In this document: piece by piece, positions 45,446 to 54,713 of the stretch | Layout of the letters: each line of letters begins with the position of its first letter | How positions within the stretch are numbered: position 1 is the stretch's first letter | NCBI RefSeq assembly: GCF_030505395.1 | Contig: NZ_CP130044.1 | Coordinates: 124,001-188,000 of the forward strand | Direction: 5' to 3' | DNA from: Asticcacaulis sp. ZE23SCel15 | GTDB taxonomy: Bacteria > Pseudomonadota > Alphaproteobacteria > Caulobacterales > Caulobacteraceae | DNA length: 64,000 nt | Translations under genes and position numbers: made by a program | The notes under the pieces: generated by a model | Seen by the model: only the letters and a program-made list of their open reading frames with translations | Database searches by the model: none | What the model was told of the DNA's origin: nothing

Positions 45446-46711
45446 ATGAAAAAAATTTACGCGACACTGGTCATTTTGGCGGCGCTGGCACTGGCCAAAG
45501 GCGCAATCGCTCAGGATATGTCTGCGCCACCACCCATTCTGGGGCCGAAGGTTTATAAGGGGGTAAGCCTGCCGGAGGTGAACAGCCCTCATGACTGGCG
45601 CACTCTGCGCGCACCCTTGCTGAAATCCATATTTCAGGCCGAAGTCTATGGCCGCCTGCCCGCCCCCACCCCACTCAACCTGATCTCGAAAACCACCGTC
45701 GATGAGGCTGCCTTTGGCGGTCTGGGGCGGCTGGAAGAGGCAGTTCTGGCCTCCGATGCACTCAAGGTGCGACTACATGTCGCCTATATATTACCCAAAA
45801 CCCCCGGCCCGCATCCGGTCGTGATCGTTACCGCCTTCTGCGGCAATGGCTCTACCTTCTCAGATGATCGCCTGAGCCTGCCCGCTGGCGGCCTGCCGGA
45901 ATTTTGCGCGCGTTTTAAGGACGCACCACCGCCCGCCACCCAAAATCCCGACACGGATCCCGATCCGTACCTGTTCGCCCCGCCGATTGAGACCTTGCTG
46001 AAACGCGGCTATGCGGTCGCCAGTTTTGCCACCGCAGACCTTGTCATCGACGAGAAGGACACGGCTATAATCCCCCTGCACCTCATGAACCCCACAGCCC
46101 CGCCGGATGAGCGGCTGGGCGCCATCGCCGCCTGGGGCTGGGGCTATTCAAAGGTGATTGATTTCCTCGAAACTGATCCGCGCTTTGATCCGAAACGTCA
46201 GGCTATCTATGGCCATTCGCGCAATGGCAAGGCCGCCATGACGGCCGCTGCCTTTGATGATCGCATCGATCTGGTCTTTGCCCACCAATCCGGTCGCGGC
46301 GGGGCCAGCCTGTCGCGCAGCCCGGTCGGTGAGCAGGTTTCCAACATCACCGGCGGGTTTCCGCACTGGTTTGCCCCCAACTATGCCCGTTACAGCGACG
46401 ATCCGAACCGGCTGCCGGTCGATCAGCATGAACTGATCGGCCTGATCGCGCCGCGTCCGGTACTATTGGGCGCAGGCGTCGACGATCAGTGGGCCGATCC
46501 GGAAGGGGCGTGGCAAGCCGCCATCGCGGCCACGCCGGTCTATCAGCTTATGGGCCACAAGGGCCTGACCCAGACCACGCGCGAAACGCCGGATATGAGC
46601 GCCGATATCGCCTATTTCCTGCGCCCCGGACGACATGGCACGACCCGTAGCGACTGGGGCCGGTTCATGGATTTTATGGATGCCCATTTCAAAACGCCCC
46701 GCAAACCTTAA
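45446..46711 (+). CDS. Secreted CE15-like glucuronoyl esterase
   Basis: CE15 enzymes cleave ester bonds between lignin and the glucuronic acid of xylan. The 421-residue product has a signal peptide (MKKIYATLVILAALALAKGAIAQ), the serine motif GHSRNGKAAM (family GxSRxGK), a following QSGRGGASLSR with the likely acid, and a late RPGRHGTTRSDW with the His. It stands near other plant-polysaccharide genes further right. I rate the CE15 family as likely; substrate use is inferred. Confidence 0.82.
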   Translation: MKKIYATLVILAALALAKGAIAQDMSAPPPILGPKVYKGVSLPEVNSPHDWRTLRAPLLKSIFQAEVYGRLPAPTPLNLISKTTVDEAAFGGLGRLEEAVLASDALKVRLHVAYILPKTPGPHPVVIVTAFCGNGSTFSDDRLSLPAGGLPEFCARFKDAPPPATQNPDTDPDPYLFAPPIETLLKRGYAVASFATADLVIDEKDTAIIPLHLMNPTAPPDERLGAIAAWGWGYSKVIDFLETDPRFDPKRQAIYGHSRNGKAAMTAAAFDDRIDLVFAHQSGRGGASLSRSPVGEQVSNITGGFPHWFAPNYARYSDDPNRLPVDQHELIGLIAPRPVLLGAGVDDQWADPEGAWQAAIAATPVYQLMGHKGLTQTTRETPDMSADIAYFLRPGRHGTTRSDWGRFMDFMDAHFKTPRKP

Positions 46712-46897
46712 ACCCGCGCCCGCCCTTAAAGGACTGTGCTTCTGACCACACTTTTTTGAGGATTTTTATCAAACTCACGCCAATTTGCTGTTTTGTTTAC
46801 GTATGCCTGTGTTAAGTCTCACACAGACCGTGAACCGGGCTATGAGTCCCGTTCATCCGGCGTTTTCCGATCATGGCATACCCGTAAAGGCATAAGA

Positions 46898-47404
46898 ATG
46901 AGCGACGATCAGATCAGCATGGACCACATGGACTATGCAAACCTGACCCAGACGGCCCTGAGAGGCGTAATCCGCTCAGCGCTGACACGCGCGACCACGC
47001 CCGAAGGCCTGCCCGGCGAACATCATTTCTACGTCACCTTCCTGACCCGTTTTGAGGGTGTTCAGGTGCCGGCCGATCTGCTGGCCAAGTATCCCCATGA
47101 TATCACCATCGTCCTGCAACATCAGTTCCGCGACCTTAAGGTGCTGGAAAACCTGTTTACGGTGACCTTGAGCTTTGGCGGCGCGCCCAAGGTTTTGGTG
47201 GTGCCCTACACGGCGATCACGCGTTTTTATGACCCCAGCGTGCAGTTCATTCTCGAATTCGACGTCGTTGAAGGTGATGAAGACGAGGATGATCTCAGTC
47301 AGGACCTCAGCATCACGCCGATGGCGAACATCGACAAACCCGATACCCTGCCCGAAGACGCTGGCCCGAAGGTCGTTTCCCTCGATCAGTTCCGGAAAAA
47401 ATAG
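46898..47404 (+). CDS. sspB: ClpXP adaptor SspB, alpha type
   Basis: SspB tethers ssrA-tagged proteins to ClpXP for degradation. The 168-residue product has the family domain (GEHHFYVTFLTRFEGVQVPADLLAKYPHDITIVLQHQF, AITRFYDPSVQFILEF), an acidic linker, and the C-terminal ClpX-binding tail VVSLDQFRKK. The ATG at 46898 is preferred over 46793. The tmRNA gene encoding its partner tag lies 3 kb away. Confidence 0.92.
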   Translation: MSDDQISMDHMDYANLTQTALRGVIRSALTRATTPEGLPGEHHFYVTFLTRFEGVQVPADLLAKYPHDITIVLQHQFRDLKVLENLFTVTLSFGGAPKVLVVPYTAITRFYDPSVQFILEFDVVEGDEDEDDLSQDLSITPMANIDKPDTLPEDAGPKVVSLDQFRKK

Positions 47405-47431
47405 CCTCTATCCTTAAGATTAAAAATAAAA

Positions 47432-49618
47432 ATGCCCGCGCCTATGCCCCCAGGTTTTTTGCCCCGCCTTTCAAAAACCCCCGGCCTGTGCGGTGCGTTG
47501 GCAGGTCTGGTTTTCGGCCTGATGGGTCTGCCTGCATCCGCGGCCCCGCCATCTGAAACCGCGCCACCCCCTGCTGAGGCCTCGGCCCCGCCAATTACTC
47601 CACCAGCTCAGGCTAAGCCTGCGCCGAAAGTGGCACCACGCCCTAAACCGATCACAACGCCTGCACCAGACCTTCCCGTCGCCGACGCAGTGCCCGCCAG
47701 TGCCGCCGACATCGAAGCCTTCACCGACAGTGTCATACCGGCCTTGATGAAGCGCGATCATGTGCTGGGCACGACCGTGGCCATTGTTCAGGGCGGCAAA
47801 CCCCTGCTGATCAAGGGCTACGGCTATGACCGCCTGAGCCCGGCCCGCGCGACGAACGGCTATACCAGCCTGTTTCGCATAGGCTCGATCACCAAGACCT
47901 TTACCTGGATCGTGGCCCGACAGGAGATCGAGGCCGGACGTATCAAACTTGACGGCCCCATTGCCGATTACCTGCCGCCGGATATCTACCGTGAGGATCG
48001 CCGCTATAAACCCTTGCGGATGCGCGACCTGATGGCCCACACCACCGGCTATGAGGACACCAGCCTCGGCCACCTGTTCCAGCTTGACCCGACCCATCTT
48101 CAGGGCACCAATTCCTATCTGCGCCGTCATACGCCGATGCGGGTGCGCGATCGCGGCCAGTTCTCCAGCTATTCCAATTTCGGCGCGGCGCTGGCGGCCA
48201 TGACCGTCGTGCAGACCTCAAAGGCGCGCGATGTCCCCGGCCTGATGGAAGCCCGCATTTTCAAGCCGCTGGGTCTTAATCACACCACTCTGCGTGAGCC
48301 CTACGATCCGCAAACCTCGTTAAGCGAACTGCCCACGCCAATGAGCCGCGATCTTGCATCCAAACTGTCGAGCGGCTTTTTGTGGGACGGCGCCACCTGG
48401 CAATCCGAGCCCTTTGACCACACCATCGCCATGTCCGGCGCGCTGGGGGCTTCGTCAACCGCCGCCGATATGTCGCGTTATATGGCGCTGCTGCTCGGCA
48501 ACGGCCAACTGGACGGCGTGCAGATGTTCGGCCCGTCATCGGCCAATGCCTTCCGCAGTCCGCTGTTGAAACTGCCCAAGGGCTATAATGGCTGGGCGTC
48601 AGGCTTTGTGATGCGTGAGCACCCGTCCGGCGTCATGACCTATGGCCACGGCGGTGCTACCCTATGGTTCAATGCCAATATGATATTGGTGCCGGAACTG
48701 GATATCGGCATCTATGTCGCCGCCAACACCCAGACGGGTGAGGCCCTGACCGAAGCCTATCCCGACCTGCTGCTGGCCCACCTTAAGGGCGAAAGCCCGA
48801 ACCCGGCGCCGCTTCGTCCCGGCAGCGACATGAGCTACGGCAGCCACCGCGCCTATTACGATGCCATTGCCGGTCAGTATGCCTCGACCCGCCGCGCCTA
48901 CAGCGGCTTAGAGGGTGCCATCACCCGCCTGATCAATACGGTCGATGTGGATTTTGACACCAATGGCCGCATGATCCTGTCGTCCGGCGACGGCATGGCC
49001 GCCTATGTGCCCGCGGGTACGTCCGGCTTTTTCCTGCCCGAAGATCGTGGCAATTCCGGCACCGGCCTTAATTCCGGCAGCCTGCGGGTCGCGTTCAAAC
49101 CCGACACAACCAAGGCCATAGCCTTTGAGACCTCATCGAATATGACGCGCTATGAGCGCATCGGTTGGGTGCATAACCCGCAGACCTTGGGCGGTTTCAC
49201 CAAGCTGGTGCTGGTCAGTTGTCTGGTCGTGCTGGTTGGCCTGACGCGCCAGCATCACCAGAACAATCCGACCGAAGCGCAGACGCGGGCGGCGTGGCTG
49301 TCATACGCGATTGCGTTTATGTGGCTTTTGGCCATCTGGGCGTTCAGCGACTGGCGGGCCGGTCTTGGGTCTGATCCGTCCAGCCTGTTTATCAACTGGC
49401 CGAGCGGCATGGTGCGCATGGCGTCGGGGCTGGCGTTTCTGGCCGCTCTTGGCACGGCGCTACAGTTCGCCCTGATGTTCTGGGTATGGCAGGATGCGCA
49501 GTATTATACCGATGGCTGGAGCCTGACGCAGAAAATCGGCCACACGGCGCTGATGGCGTTCTGGGCGCTGTATAGCCTTGTCCTCATTATGTGGGGCGCG
49601 CTGACCTGGTGGAGTTAA
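47432..49618 (+). CDS. Serine beta-lactamase-like hydrolase with membrane tail
   Basis: The N terminus is a signal segment plus Pro/Ala-rich linker (residues 35-90). The class C beta-lactamase/PBP4-like domain has Ser152-x-x-Lys155 in GSITKTF, Tyr247-Ser-Asn249 in SSYSNFG, and a later YGHGGATLWF. Residues 590-728 form about four membrane helices (LVLVSCLVVLVGL, WLSYAIAFMWLLAIWAF, LAALGTALQFALMFWVW and the last). The fused membrane domain is seen in some peptidase-like members. Substrate unknown. Length is 728 residues. Confidence 0.78.
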   Translation: MPAPMPPGFLPRLSKTPGLCGALAGLVFGLMGLPASAAPPSETAPPPAEASAPPITPPAQAKPAPKVAPRPKPITTPAPDLPVADAVPASAADIEAFTDSVIPALMKRDHVLGTTVAIVQGGKPLLIKGYGYDRLSPARATNGYTSLFRIGSITKTFTWIVARQEIEAGRIKLDGPIADYLPPDIYREDRRYKPLRMRDLMAHTTGYEDTSLGHLFQLDPTHLQGTNSYLRRHTPMRVRDRGQFSSYSNFGAALAAMTVVQTSKARDVPGLMEARIFKPLGLNHTTLREPYDPQTSLSELPTPMSRDLASKLSSGFLWDGATWQSEPFDHTIAMSGALGASSTAADMSRYMALLLGNGQLDGVQMFGPSSANAFRSPLLKLPKGYNGWASGFVMREHPSGVMTYGHGGATLWFNANMILVPELDIGIYVAANTQTGEALTEAYPDLLLAHLKGESPNPAPLRPGSDMSYGSHRAYYDAIAGQYASTRRAYSGLEGAITRLINTVDVDFDTNGRMILSSGDGMAAYVPAGTSGFFLPEDRGNSGTGLNSGSLRVAFKPDTTKAIAFETSSNMTRYERIGWVHNPQTLGGFTKLVLVSCLVVLVGLTRQHHQNNPTEAQTRAAWLSYAIAFMWLLAIWAFSDWRAGLGSDPSSLFINWPSGMVRMASGLAFLAALGTALQFALMFWVWQDAQYYTDGWSLTQKIGHTALMAFWALYSLVLIMWGALTWWS

Positions 49619-49622
49619 AGGC

Positions 49623-49979
49623 TTAGCGTTTCAGGGCATAGACCTTGATATGAATTTGCTCGCGCTCGCCCTCATGGCGCTCGACCAGAAGCCGCGCCAC
49701 CTGGCTGTCGTCGTGAAACACAAAGCCCTTGATCGCATCCAGCAAAGCCTTGGCGAGATTATCTAGGTCCATCCACGGCGGATCACCGATATGCTCCATG
49801 CGAATTTCGACGCCGTAATCGCCGTAGGCCGGACGCGCACCCCTCCATTCCTTCCGGAAAAATTCATAGACCAGCGGTTTATAATAGCGCCCCTGCGTCG
49901 TCAAACCGTCGATCAGGATTTCAATCCCTTCCTCAGTCTCTCGCGCCCGCACTTTTCCCGAAGCAATCCAGTCACTCAT
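49623..49979 (-). CDS. RusA-like Holliday-junction nuclease family protein
   Basis: The 118-residue product has the RusA pattern DLDNLAKALLDAIKGFVFHDDSQV, in which DxDN and the later Asp pair bind metal in Holliday-junction resolvases. The ATG at 49979 overlaps the stop of the upstream TIR-like gene (ATGA), so they are translationally coupled. RusA proteins usually come from phages. No other phage gene lies nearby, so its role in this small operon is open. Confidence 0.75.
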   Translation of the reverse strand: MSDWIASGKVRARETEEGIEILIDGLTTQGRYYKPLVYEFFRKEWRGARPAYGDYGVEIRMEHIGDPPWMDLDNLAKALLDAIKGFVFHDDSQVARLLVERHEGEREQIHIKVYALKR

Positions 49980-50602
49980 TGCGCACGCTGTCTCATCCAC
50001 TCACTCACCATCCACACATAGTCATGATATTCGACCTCCTCCGGCAGCAGCGTCTGAGAGGCGCACAATACCGGCAGGACCGCACTGAAACTGCGATATT
50101 CCGCCAGCATGGCCGCAGGCCCCGGCACCGTCCGCCGCTGTGAGACATGGCGCAACCACGTCGCCAAGGTCGTTATAAGATCAGTCGTGTTGTTATTATG
50201 GGCCTTGATATCGCTGCCGCTGATGTCAGAGATAAATTTGCGAAAGCGATGCTCATCCCGGTCAAAGACCACGATCTTCTTTTTGGCCTGCACGTCGCCA
50301 CCAAATTTCTTCGCGCCTAGAAACAGGCCAAGTTCCAGCGGCATATTAAAGCGCGGCAGCGGAAAATCAGCATCACCCGCGGGGCCGTAATACAGTCCGG
50401 TGTAGGAAATATCATGCACACCGAATTTGCATTCGGCAATTATGCGGCAGATTTTCTCATAGCGGATATCACCGACATCATCATCTTCACGGGCACAGCG
50501 CGGGTTAAAGCCGCTGCGGATCACCACAAACACGATCGCTTTGAAATGGGTGTCATAGTCGCGCGAAAACGGACAGTTGATAAACACATCCGCCGTGTTC
50601 AT
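49976..50602 (-). CDS. TIR/deoxyribosyltransferase-like protein
   Basis: The product starts TADVFINCPFSRDYDTHFKA and continues VIRSGFNPRCAREDDDVGDI, IRYEKICRIIAECKFGVHDIS and FNMPLELGLFLG. This is a Rossmann-like fold of the TIR / nucleoside deoxyribosyltransferase type, with possible ligand residues in the ECKFGVHDIS and MPLELG motifs. Such proteins can act as NADase effectors in defence, but this one is not characterised as far as I know. It is 208 residues, with a helical tail. It lies between a 59-residue protein and a RusA-like nuclease in one operon. Confidence 0.65.
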   Translation of the reverse strand: MNTADVFINCPFSRDYDTHFKAIVFVVIRSGFNPRCAREDDDVGDIRYEKICRIIAECKFGVHDISYTGLYYGPAGDADFPLPRFNMPLELGLFLGAKKFGGDVQAKKKIVVFDRDEHRFRKFISDISGSDIKAHNNNTTDLITTLATWLRHVSQRRTVPGPAAMLAEYRSFSAVLPVLCASQTLLPEEVEYHDYVWMVSEWMRQRAQ

Positions 50603-50605
50603 GCC

Positions 50606-50785
50606 TTACGCGCTTTTAGCCGGTAATGTTTCCAGAGCCTTAGCCACAGCCTCGCGCAGTTCGCGCTCAGTAAAGCTCTTGGGCGGAAACTTAGGCCGCA
50701 GGATTTTCACGCCGTCCTTTGTCACCCCAAGCACCTTGGGGCGGCGGTCTTCTTTTTGAAACGATTTGGGCGCCTGCATGTTCAT
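50606..50785 (-). CDS. 59-residue hypothetical protein of the TIR-like operon
   Basis: The frame begins at ATG 50785 (or 50779) and ends 3 bases before the TIR-like start. The product, MNMQAPKSFQKEDRRPKVLG followed by a mostly helical C-terminal half (TERELREAVAKALETLPAKSA), is basic with a short strand-rich middle. I do not recognise it. The codon use is normal, and tight spacing implies co-translation with the TIR-like gene. Confidence 0.65.
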   Translation of the reverse strand: MNMQAPKSFQKEDRRPKVLGVTKDGVKILRPKFPPKSFTERELREAVAKALETLPAKSA

Positions 50786-50867
50786 AGCTTCAATATCCGC
50801 CCGACACCTTAAAAAATCAAGTCAGCTTTCAAAATAAGCTAGCGCGCCCGCACGGGGGATTTCACAT

Positions 50868-51725
50868 TTACGGTACAGTTCTGGTCGGTACTATCGTCTT
50901 ACAGATTGAATAACTTTCAAGCCAGCCGTGCCTGTAATAACTACGTTCCCAGTTCAGCCATTCCTTAAACCTCGCATGTTTAGTATTGGCTATTTCAATT
51001 TTTGGCTGCTCATCCAAGGGCATATCCGCCATCACCCTTACCCTGCGCATAGATGCAGGCTGTAAAGGCGGCTCGCCTTTTGGCAAGAGTTTAGCCAGAT
51101 CAGCCCCATCATAGATAACGCGGCCGATAACCGTGTAGTCTTTATCAAGTCTCGGCACATCACCTAGCATAATGAACAATTCGCTGTTGGCCGTATCGTT
51201 GGCGTCATCATGCCCCATCCCGACGACACCTTTGCAAAACGTGCCCCAAGCGCGCGTGGGTTTACCTTCCTGCCCCGGCAAAGGGTTCGCCACAATCACC
51301 TGCGTTGCGCCAATCAGTCCCTCAGTAAGTCCGGGGCGCTTGGCCACCTGAGCATCAATGGTATCCACCCGAAACACTGCCTCCAGAGGCAGGTTCGGTA
51401 GTTTGCTTTTACCGCCGTCCTTATTGTCAGGATTTCCGGTCTGAGCGACAAAACCTTCGATCACCCGGTGGAACAACAGCCCATCATAAAAGCCCTGCCG
51501 CGCCAGAGTCTTGACGCGCTCAACGCCCTTGGGAGCCATTTCAGGACGTAATTCGATAATGACACTTCCAAACTCGGTTTCGATAACCAGAGTATTTTCA
51601 GCATCAGGCGCTATCCATTCCAGCATCGGTGGTGGTGGCGGCGGGGCCGGCACCACTTGCAACGCTTGCGCGCCACCCGCCATTATCAGGGCGATTAAGC
51701 CCATCCCCCACATCTTCATACTCAC
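50868..51725 (-). CDS. Exported cyclophilin-type peptidyl-prolyl isomerase
   Basis: Cyclophilins speed proline isomerisation and help periplasmic proteins fold. The 285-residue product has a signal peptide, the motif FHRVIEGFVAQTGNPDNKDGG with the catalytic Arg and Phe/Gln region, and MGHDDANDTANSELFIMLGDVPRLD further on. The start is GTG at 51725, overlapping the helicase stop; ATG at 51719 is an alternative. A C-terminal extension of about 55 residues is unlike the family. Confidence 0.85.
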   Translation of the reverse strand: MSMKMWGMGLIALIMAGGAQALQVVPAPPPPPPMLEWIAPDAENTLVIETEFGSVIIELRPEMAPKGVERVKTLARQGFYDGLLFHRVIEGFVAQTGNPDNKDGGKSKLPNLPLEAVFRVDTIDAQVAKRPGLTEGLIGATQVIVANPLPGQEGKPTRAWGTFCKGVVGMGHDDANDTANSELFIMLGDVPRLDKDYTVIGRVIYDGADLAKLLPKGEPPLQPASMRRVRVMADMPLDEQPKIEIANTKHARFKEWLNWERSYYRHGWLESYSICKTIVPTRTVP

Positions 51726-54016
51726 GCCTTTTCCACAAAGCTGTCCATGACCTTTTTATCGCCCGTCTCAAAGCGCACAATCAGTTTATTGCCTTCGGTT
51801 TCCTTGACCTCGCCATAGCCGAACTTGACGTGGAATACCCGTGTCCCGATTGGCAGGCCCTTGGACGGTTGCGGCTTAGCCGGAGCCGACGGACGGTGGG
51901 GCCGCGATTCCAGACGGCTCATATCGACGCCCGACAGGTTGCCGCCAAACGCTTTAGGCTCCTCGCGCTTGGTGTAGTTGGGCTGATAGCCGGCCCGGTC
52001 CCAGCGCGATTCCTGCGACGTCCAGCCGGCCTGCGCGTAGCCAGTCTGGGACACGGCCTCGACATGTTCAATCGGCATTTCATCAATAAAGCGCGACGGC
52101 AATTGCGACGTCCAGCGCCCATAGACCTGCCGGTTAGCCACAAAGCTGATGCGCGCTTCTTCGCGGGCGCGGGTGATGCCGACATAGGCCAGCCTGCGCT
52201 CCTCCTCTAGCCCACGCAGGCCGCTTTCGTCCATTGAGCGCTGCGACGGGAAGATGCCCTCTTCCCAGCCCGGCAGATAAACCACAGGAAACTCCAGCCC
52301 CTTGGCCCCGTGCAGGGTCATGATCTTGACCGAATTGGCCCCGGCGTCGCGCTCAAGCTCCATGACCAAAGCCACATGCTCCAGGTATGCGCTGAGGTCC
52401 TCGAAATCGGTCATCGAATTGACCATTTCCTTGAGGTTATCCAGCCGCGACTGACCCGACACCTTATCGGCGCGGTGCATGTCATAGTAACCGGCATCGG
52501 TCAGGACGGTATCGAGCAGCATGTCATGTGTGATGGACTTGGCCAGTTCACGCCAGCGGTCATAGTCGCGCACAAAGGCGGTCAATGGCGTGCGGGCGCG
52601 CGACGGCAATTCATCGGTGTCGATCAGATCACGCACGGCCGCCATCACGCTTTGGCCCGCCACCCGCGCCTGCATCAGCAGTTTCTGAACCGTCGCATCG
52701 CCTATGCCGCGCTTAGGGACATTGATGATGCGCTCAAAGGCCAGATCGTCGTCCGGGGACTGGATCAGCCTAAGATAAGCAATCGCGTCGCGGATTTCCG
52801 CCCGCTCGAAAAAGCGCGGCCCGCCGATCACCACATAAGGGATTTGCAGCATCAGGAAGCGTTCTTCAAAGGCCCGCATCTGAAACGACGCCCGCACCAG
52901 CACGGCCATGTCCTGATAGGCACGGCCGGATTTTTTCTGCTTTTCGACATCTTCCGACACCCACTGGGCCTCAGCCGCTGAATCCCAGATACCCTGCACT
53001 AAGACCTTCTTGCCGCCCTGATCCTCGGTCCACAGGGTCTTGCCCAGGCGCGCGCTATTGGCCTTAATCAGCCCTGCTGCGGCCCCAAGGATGTGCTTGG
53101 TCGAGCGGTAATTACGCTCCAGCCGGATGACTTCGGCGCCCGGATAATCGCGCTCAAATTTGAGGATATTATCGACTTCCGCCCCGCGCCAGCCATAGAT
53201 CGACTGATCGTCATCGCCGACACAACACAGATTACGATCGGCATTGGTCAGTATCCGCAGCCACAGATACTGGGCGACGTTGGTGTCCTGATACTCATCG
53301 ACCAGAATATATTTAAAGCGGGCGTGATATTGCGCCAGCACCTCATGATATTGCGTGAAAATTTTCAGCGTATGCAACAGCAGATCGCCGAAATCACAGG
53401 CATTAAGCACCCGCAGGCGGTTCTGATATTCGGCGTAGATCTCAGCGCCCTTACCGAACGCGAAATCAGCGCCCTCATCATTGAGCTTGGCGACCTGATC
53501 GGGCAGCAGGCCCTTGTTCTTCCACTGGTCGATAAAGTGCGCCAGGGTCTTGGGCGGGAAGCGCTTGGTATCGATGCGGCGGCCTTCGATGATCTGCTTA
53601 AGCAGGCGCACCTGATCATCGTCATCAAGGATCGTAAAGGTCGATTTCAGCCCGACCAGTTCGGCATGGCGACGCAGGATCTGGGCGGCGATCGAATGGA
53701 AGGTGCCCAGATTATAAAGTCCGGTTGCCGCAGGCCCGATCAGGCGTTCAGCCCGCTCACGCATTTCGCGCGCCGCCTTATTGGTAAAGGTCACGCACAG
53801 GATCTCAGACGTCCGTGCCAGCCCTTGTTTCAGAATGTGCGCGATGCGGGTCGTCAGCACGCGCGTCTTGCCTGTGCCCGCCCCCGCCAGCACCAGAACC
53901 GGCCCGGTCACCGTGCGCACAGCCTTAGCCTGTTCGGGGTTGAGACCGCTCAGATAATCCGGCGCAGACGCGCCAAGATGGCTTGATGCCTGAACGCTTA
54001 TAGGGATTGCACTCAT
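51722..54016 (-). CDS. uvrD: UvrD/PcrA/Rep-family DNA helicase
   Basis: This is a superfamily 1A 3'-5' helicase used in excision and mismatch repair. Motifs are Q (LNPEQAKAV), Ia, Walker A AGAGTGKTRVLTTRIA, Walker B LVDEYQDTN, GDDDQSIYGWRGA and late TLHGAKGLEFPVVYLPGWEEG. The C terminus is a Tudor-like IGTRVFHVKFGYGEV region, as in UvrD/PcrA. I chose ATG 54016 (MSAIPISVQA); the frame extends to 54052. It overlaps the cyclophilin gene. Name is by family; UvrD versus PcrA cannot be told. Confidence 0.92.
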   Translation of the reverse strand: MSAIPISVQASSHLGASAPDYLSGLNPEQAKAVRTVTGPVLVLAGAGTGKTRVLTTRIAHILKQGLARTSEILCVTFTNKAAREMRERAERLIGPAATGLYNLGTFHSIAAQILRRHAELVGLKSTFTILDDDDQVRLLKQIIEGRRIDTKRFPPKTLAHFIDQWKNKGLLPDQVAKLNDEGADFAFGKGAEIYAEYQNRLRVLNACDFGDLLLHTLKIFTQYHEVLAQYHARFKYILVDEYQDTNVAQYLWLRILTNADRNLCCVGDDDQSIYGWRGAEVDNILKFERDYPGAEVIRLERNYRSTKHILGAAAGLIKANSARLGKTLWTEDQGGKKVLVQGIWDSAAEAQWVSEDVEKQKKSGRAYQDMAVLVRASFQMRAFEERFLMLQIPYVVIGGPRFFERAEIRDAIAYLRLIQSPDDDLAFERIINVPKRGIGDATVQKLLMQARVAGQSVMAAVRDLIDTDELPSRARTPLTAFVRDYDRWRELAKSITHDMLLDTVLTDAGYYDMHRADKVSGQSRLDNLKEMVNSMTDFEDLSAYLEHVALVMELERDAGANSVKIMTLHGAKGLEFPVVYLPGWEEGIFPSQRSMDESGLRGLEEERRLAYVGITRAREEARISFVANRQVYGRWTSQLPSRFIDEMPIEHVEAVSQTGYAQAGWTSQESRWDRAGYQPNYTKREEPKAFGGNLSGVDMSRLESRPHRPSAPAKPQPSKGLPIGTRVFHVKFGYGEVKETEGNKLIVRFETGDKKVMDSFVEKA

Positions 54017-54322
54017 GTATGAACCATAGCTTAGGGCTTGGGGTATTCCCAAAGCCGATGCGGCAGAACCGTCACGCCGAAGCCCTTCATCTGTTTTATT
54101 GGATGAAAGGCTCTGATTTTTGTGGTCGCTCTTTCTGATCCATCAAATAAATCCATTTGATGGGAAAACGCTCCACGGCGCGCGAGTCATGTTTTGTTCG
54201 CATCATAAGCCGATTTTCAACCGCGATCCAAATCATATCGCCGTTTATGCCCACACAGCGCAAACCTTACCTCGCATCAGTTTTTTTAAGAAACTAACAC
54301 GAGGTAAAAAAGCGGTGCAAAA
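54017..54322. other. Gene-free stretch upstream of the helicase
   Basis: I find no gene here. It holds an inverted repeat at 54140-54163 (see the regulatory feature) and the presumed promoter of the helicase on the minus strand. No LexA-type GTTC-N7-GTTC box was found. Confidence 0.45.
54140..54163. promoter_or_regulatory. 9-bp perfect inverted repeat near the helicase start
   Basis: CCATCAAAT (54140-54148), six bases, then ATTTGATGG (54155-54163). It is centred about 135 bases before the helicase start and may be a repressor operator. No family is assigned. Confidence 0.4.
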
Positions 54323-54562
54323 TCAGGCTTTCTTTTTCTTCGCACCACCCGCCTTGGCCTGCACGAAGGCGAGCGCCGACAGACGGCAGAACGACGCCAG
54401 AAGCGATTCGCCGCGCCGGGAGTCGAGGTCCGCGATCAGGGCCGCCAGACTGACCCTGCGCTCTTTGGACATATCCTCAAGCACCGTCCAGAACTCCGGC
54501 TCCAGCGCCACCGACGTGGCGTGTCCGGCAAGATTAACAGAGCGTTTTTTTAAACCAGGCAT
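54323..54562 (-). CDS. Ribbon-helix-helix domain protein
   Basis: The 79-residue product matches the short RHH_4 pattern: KKRSVNLAGHATSVALEPEFWTVLEDMSKERRVSLAALIADLDS, then a helix and a Lys-rich tail. A GGAGG ribosome-binding site precedes the ATG at 54562. Such proteins bind DNA as dimers; the target is unknown. In many alphaproteobacteria it lies with DUF4169, as here. Confidence 0.78.
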   Translation of the reverse strand: MPGLKKRSVNLAGHATSVALEPEFWTVLEDMSKERRVSLAALIADLDSRRGESLLASFCRLSALAFVQAKAGGAKKKKA

Positions 54563-54713
54563 GAGGTTCCTCCAACTTCACGACGTCTTTCCACGACAGC
54601 GTATGTTTCTTTGGGGTTTATACTGTACTTGGATGAGGTACATTTATTCATGGTAATGCGCGGTATTATAAGACCATGCCCGTAAAGGCTAATTTAGAAC
54701 ATGACTTTATTGT

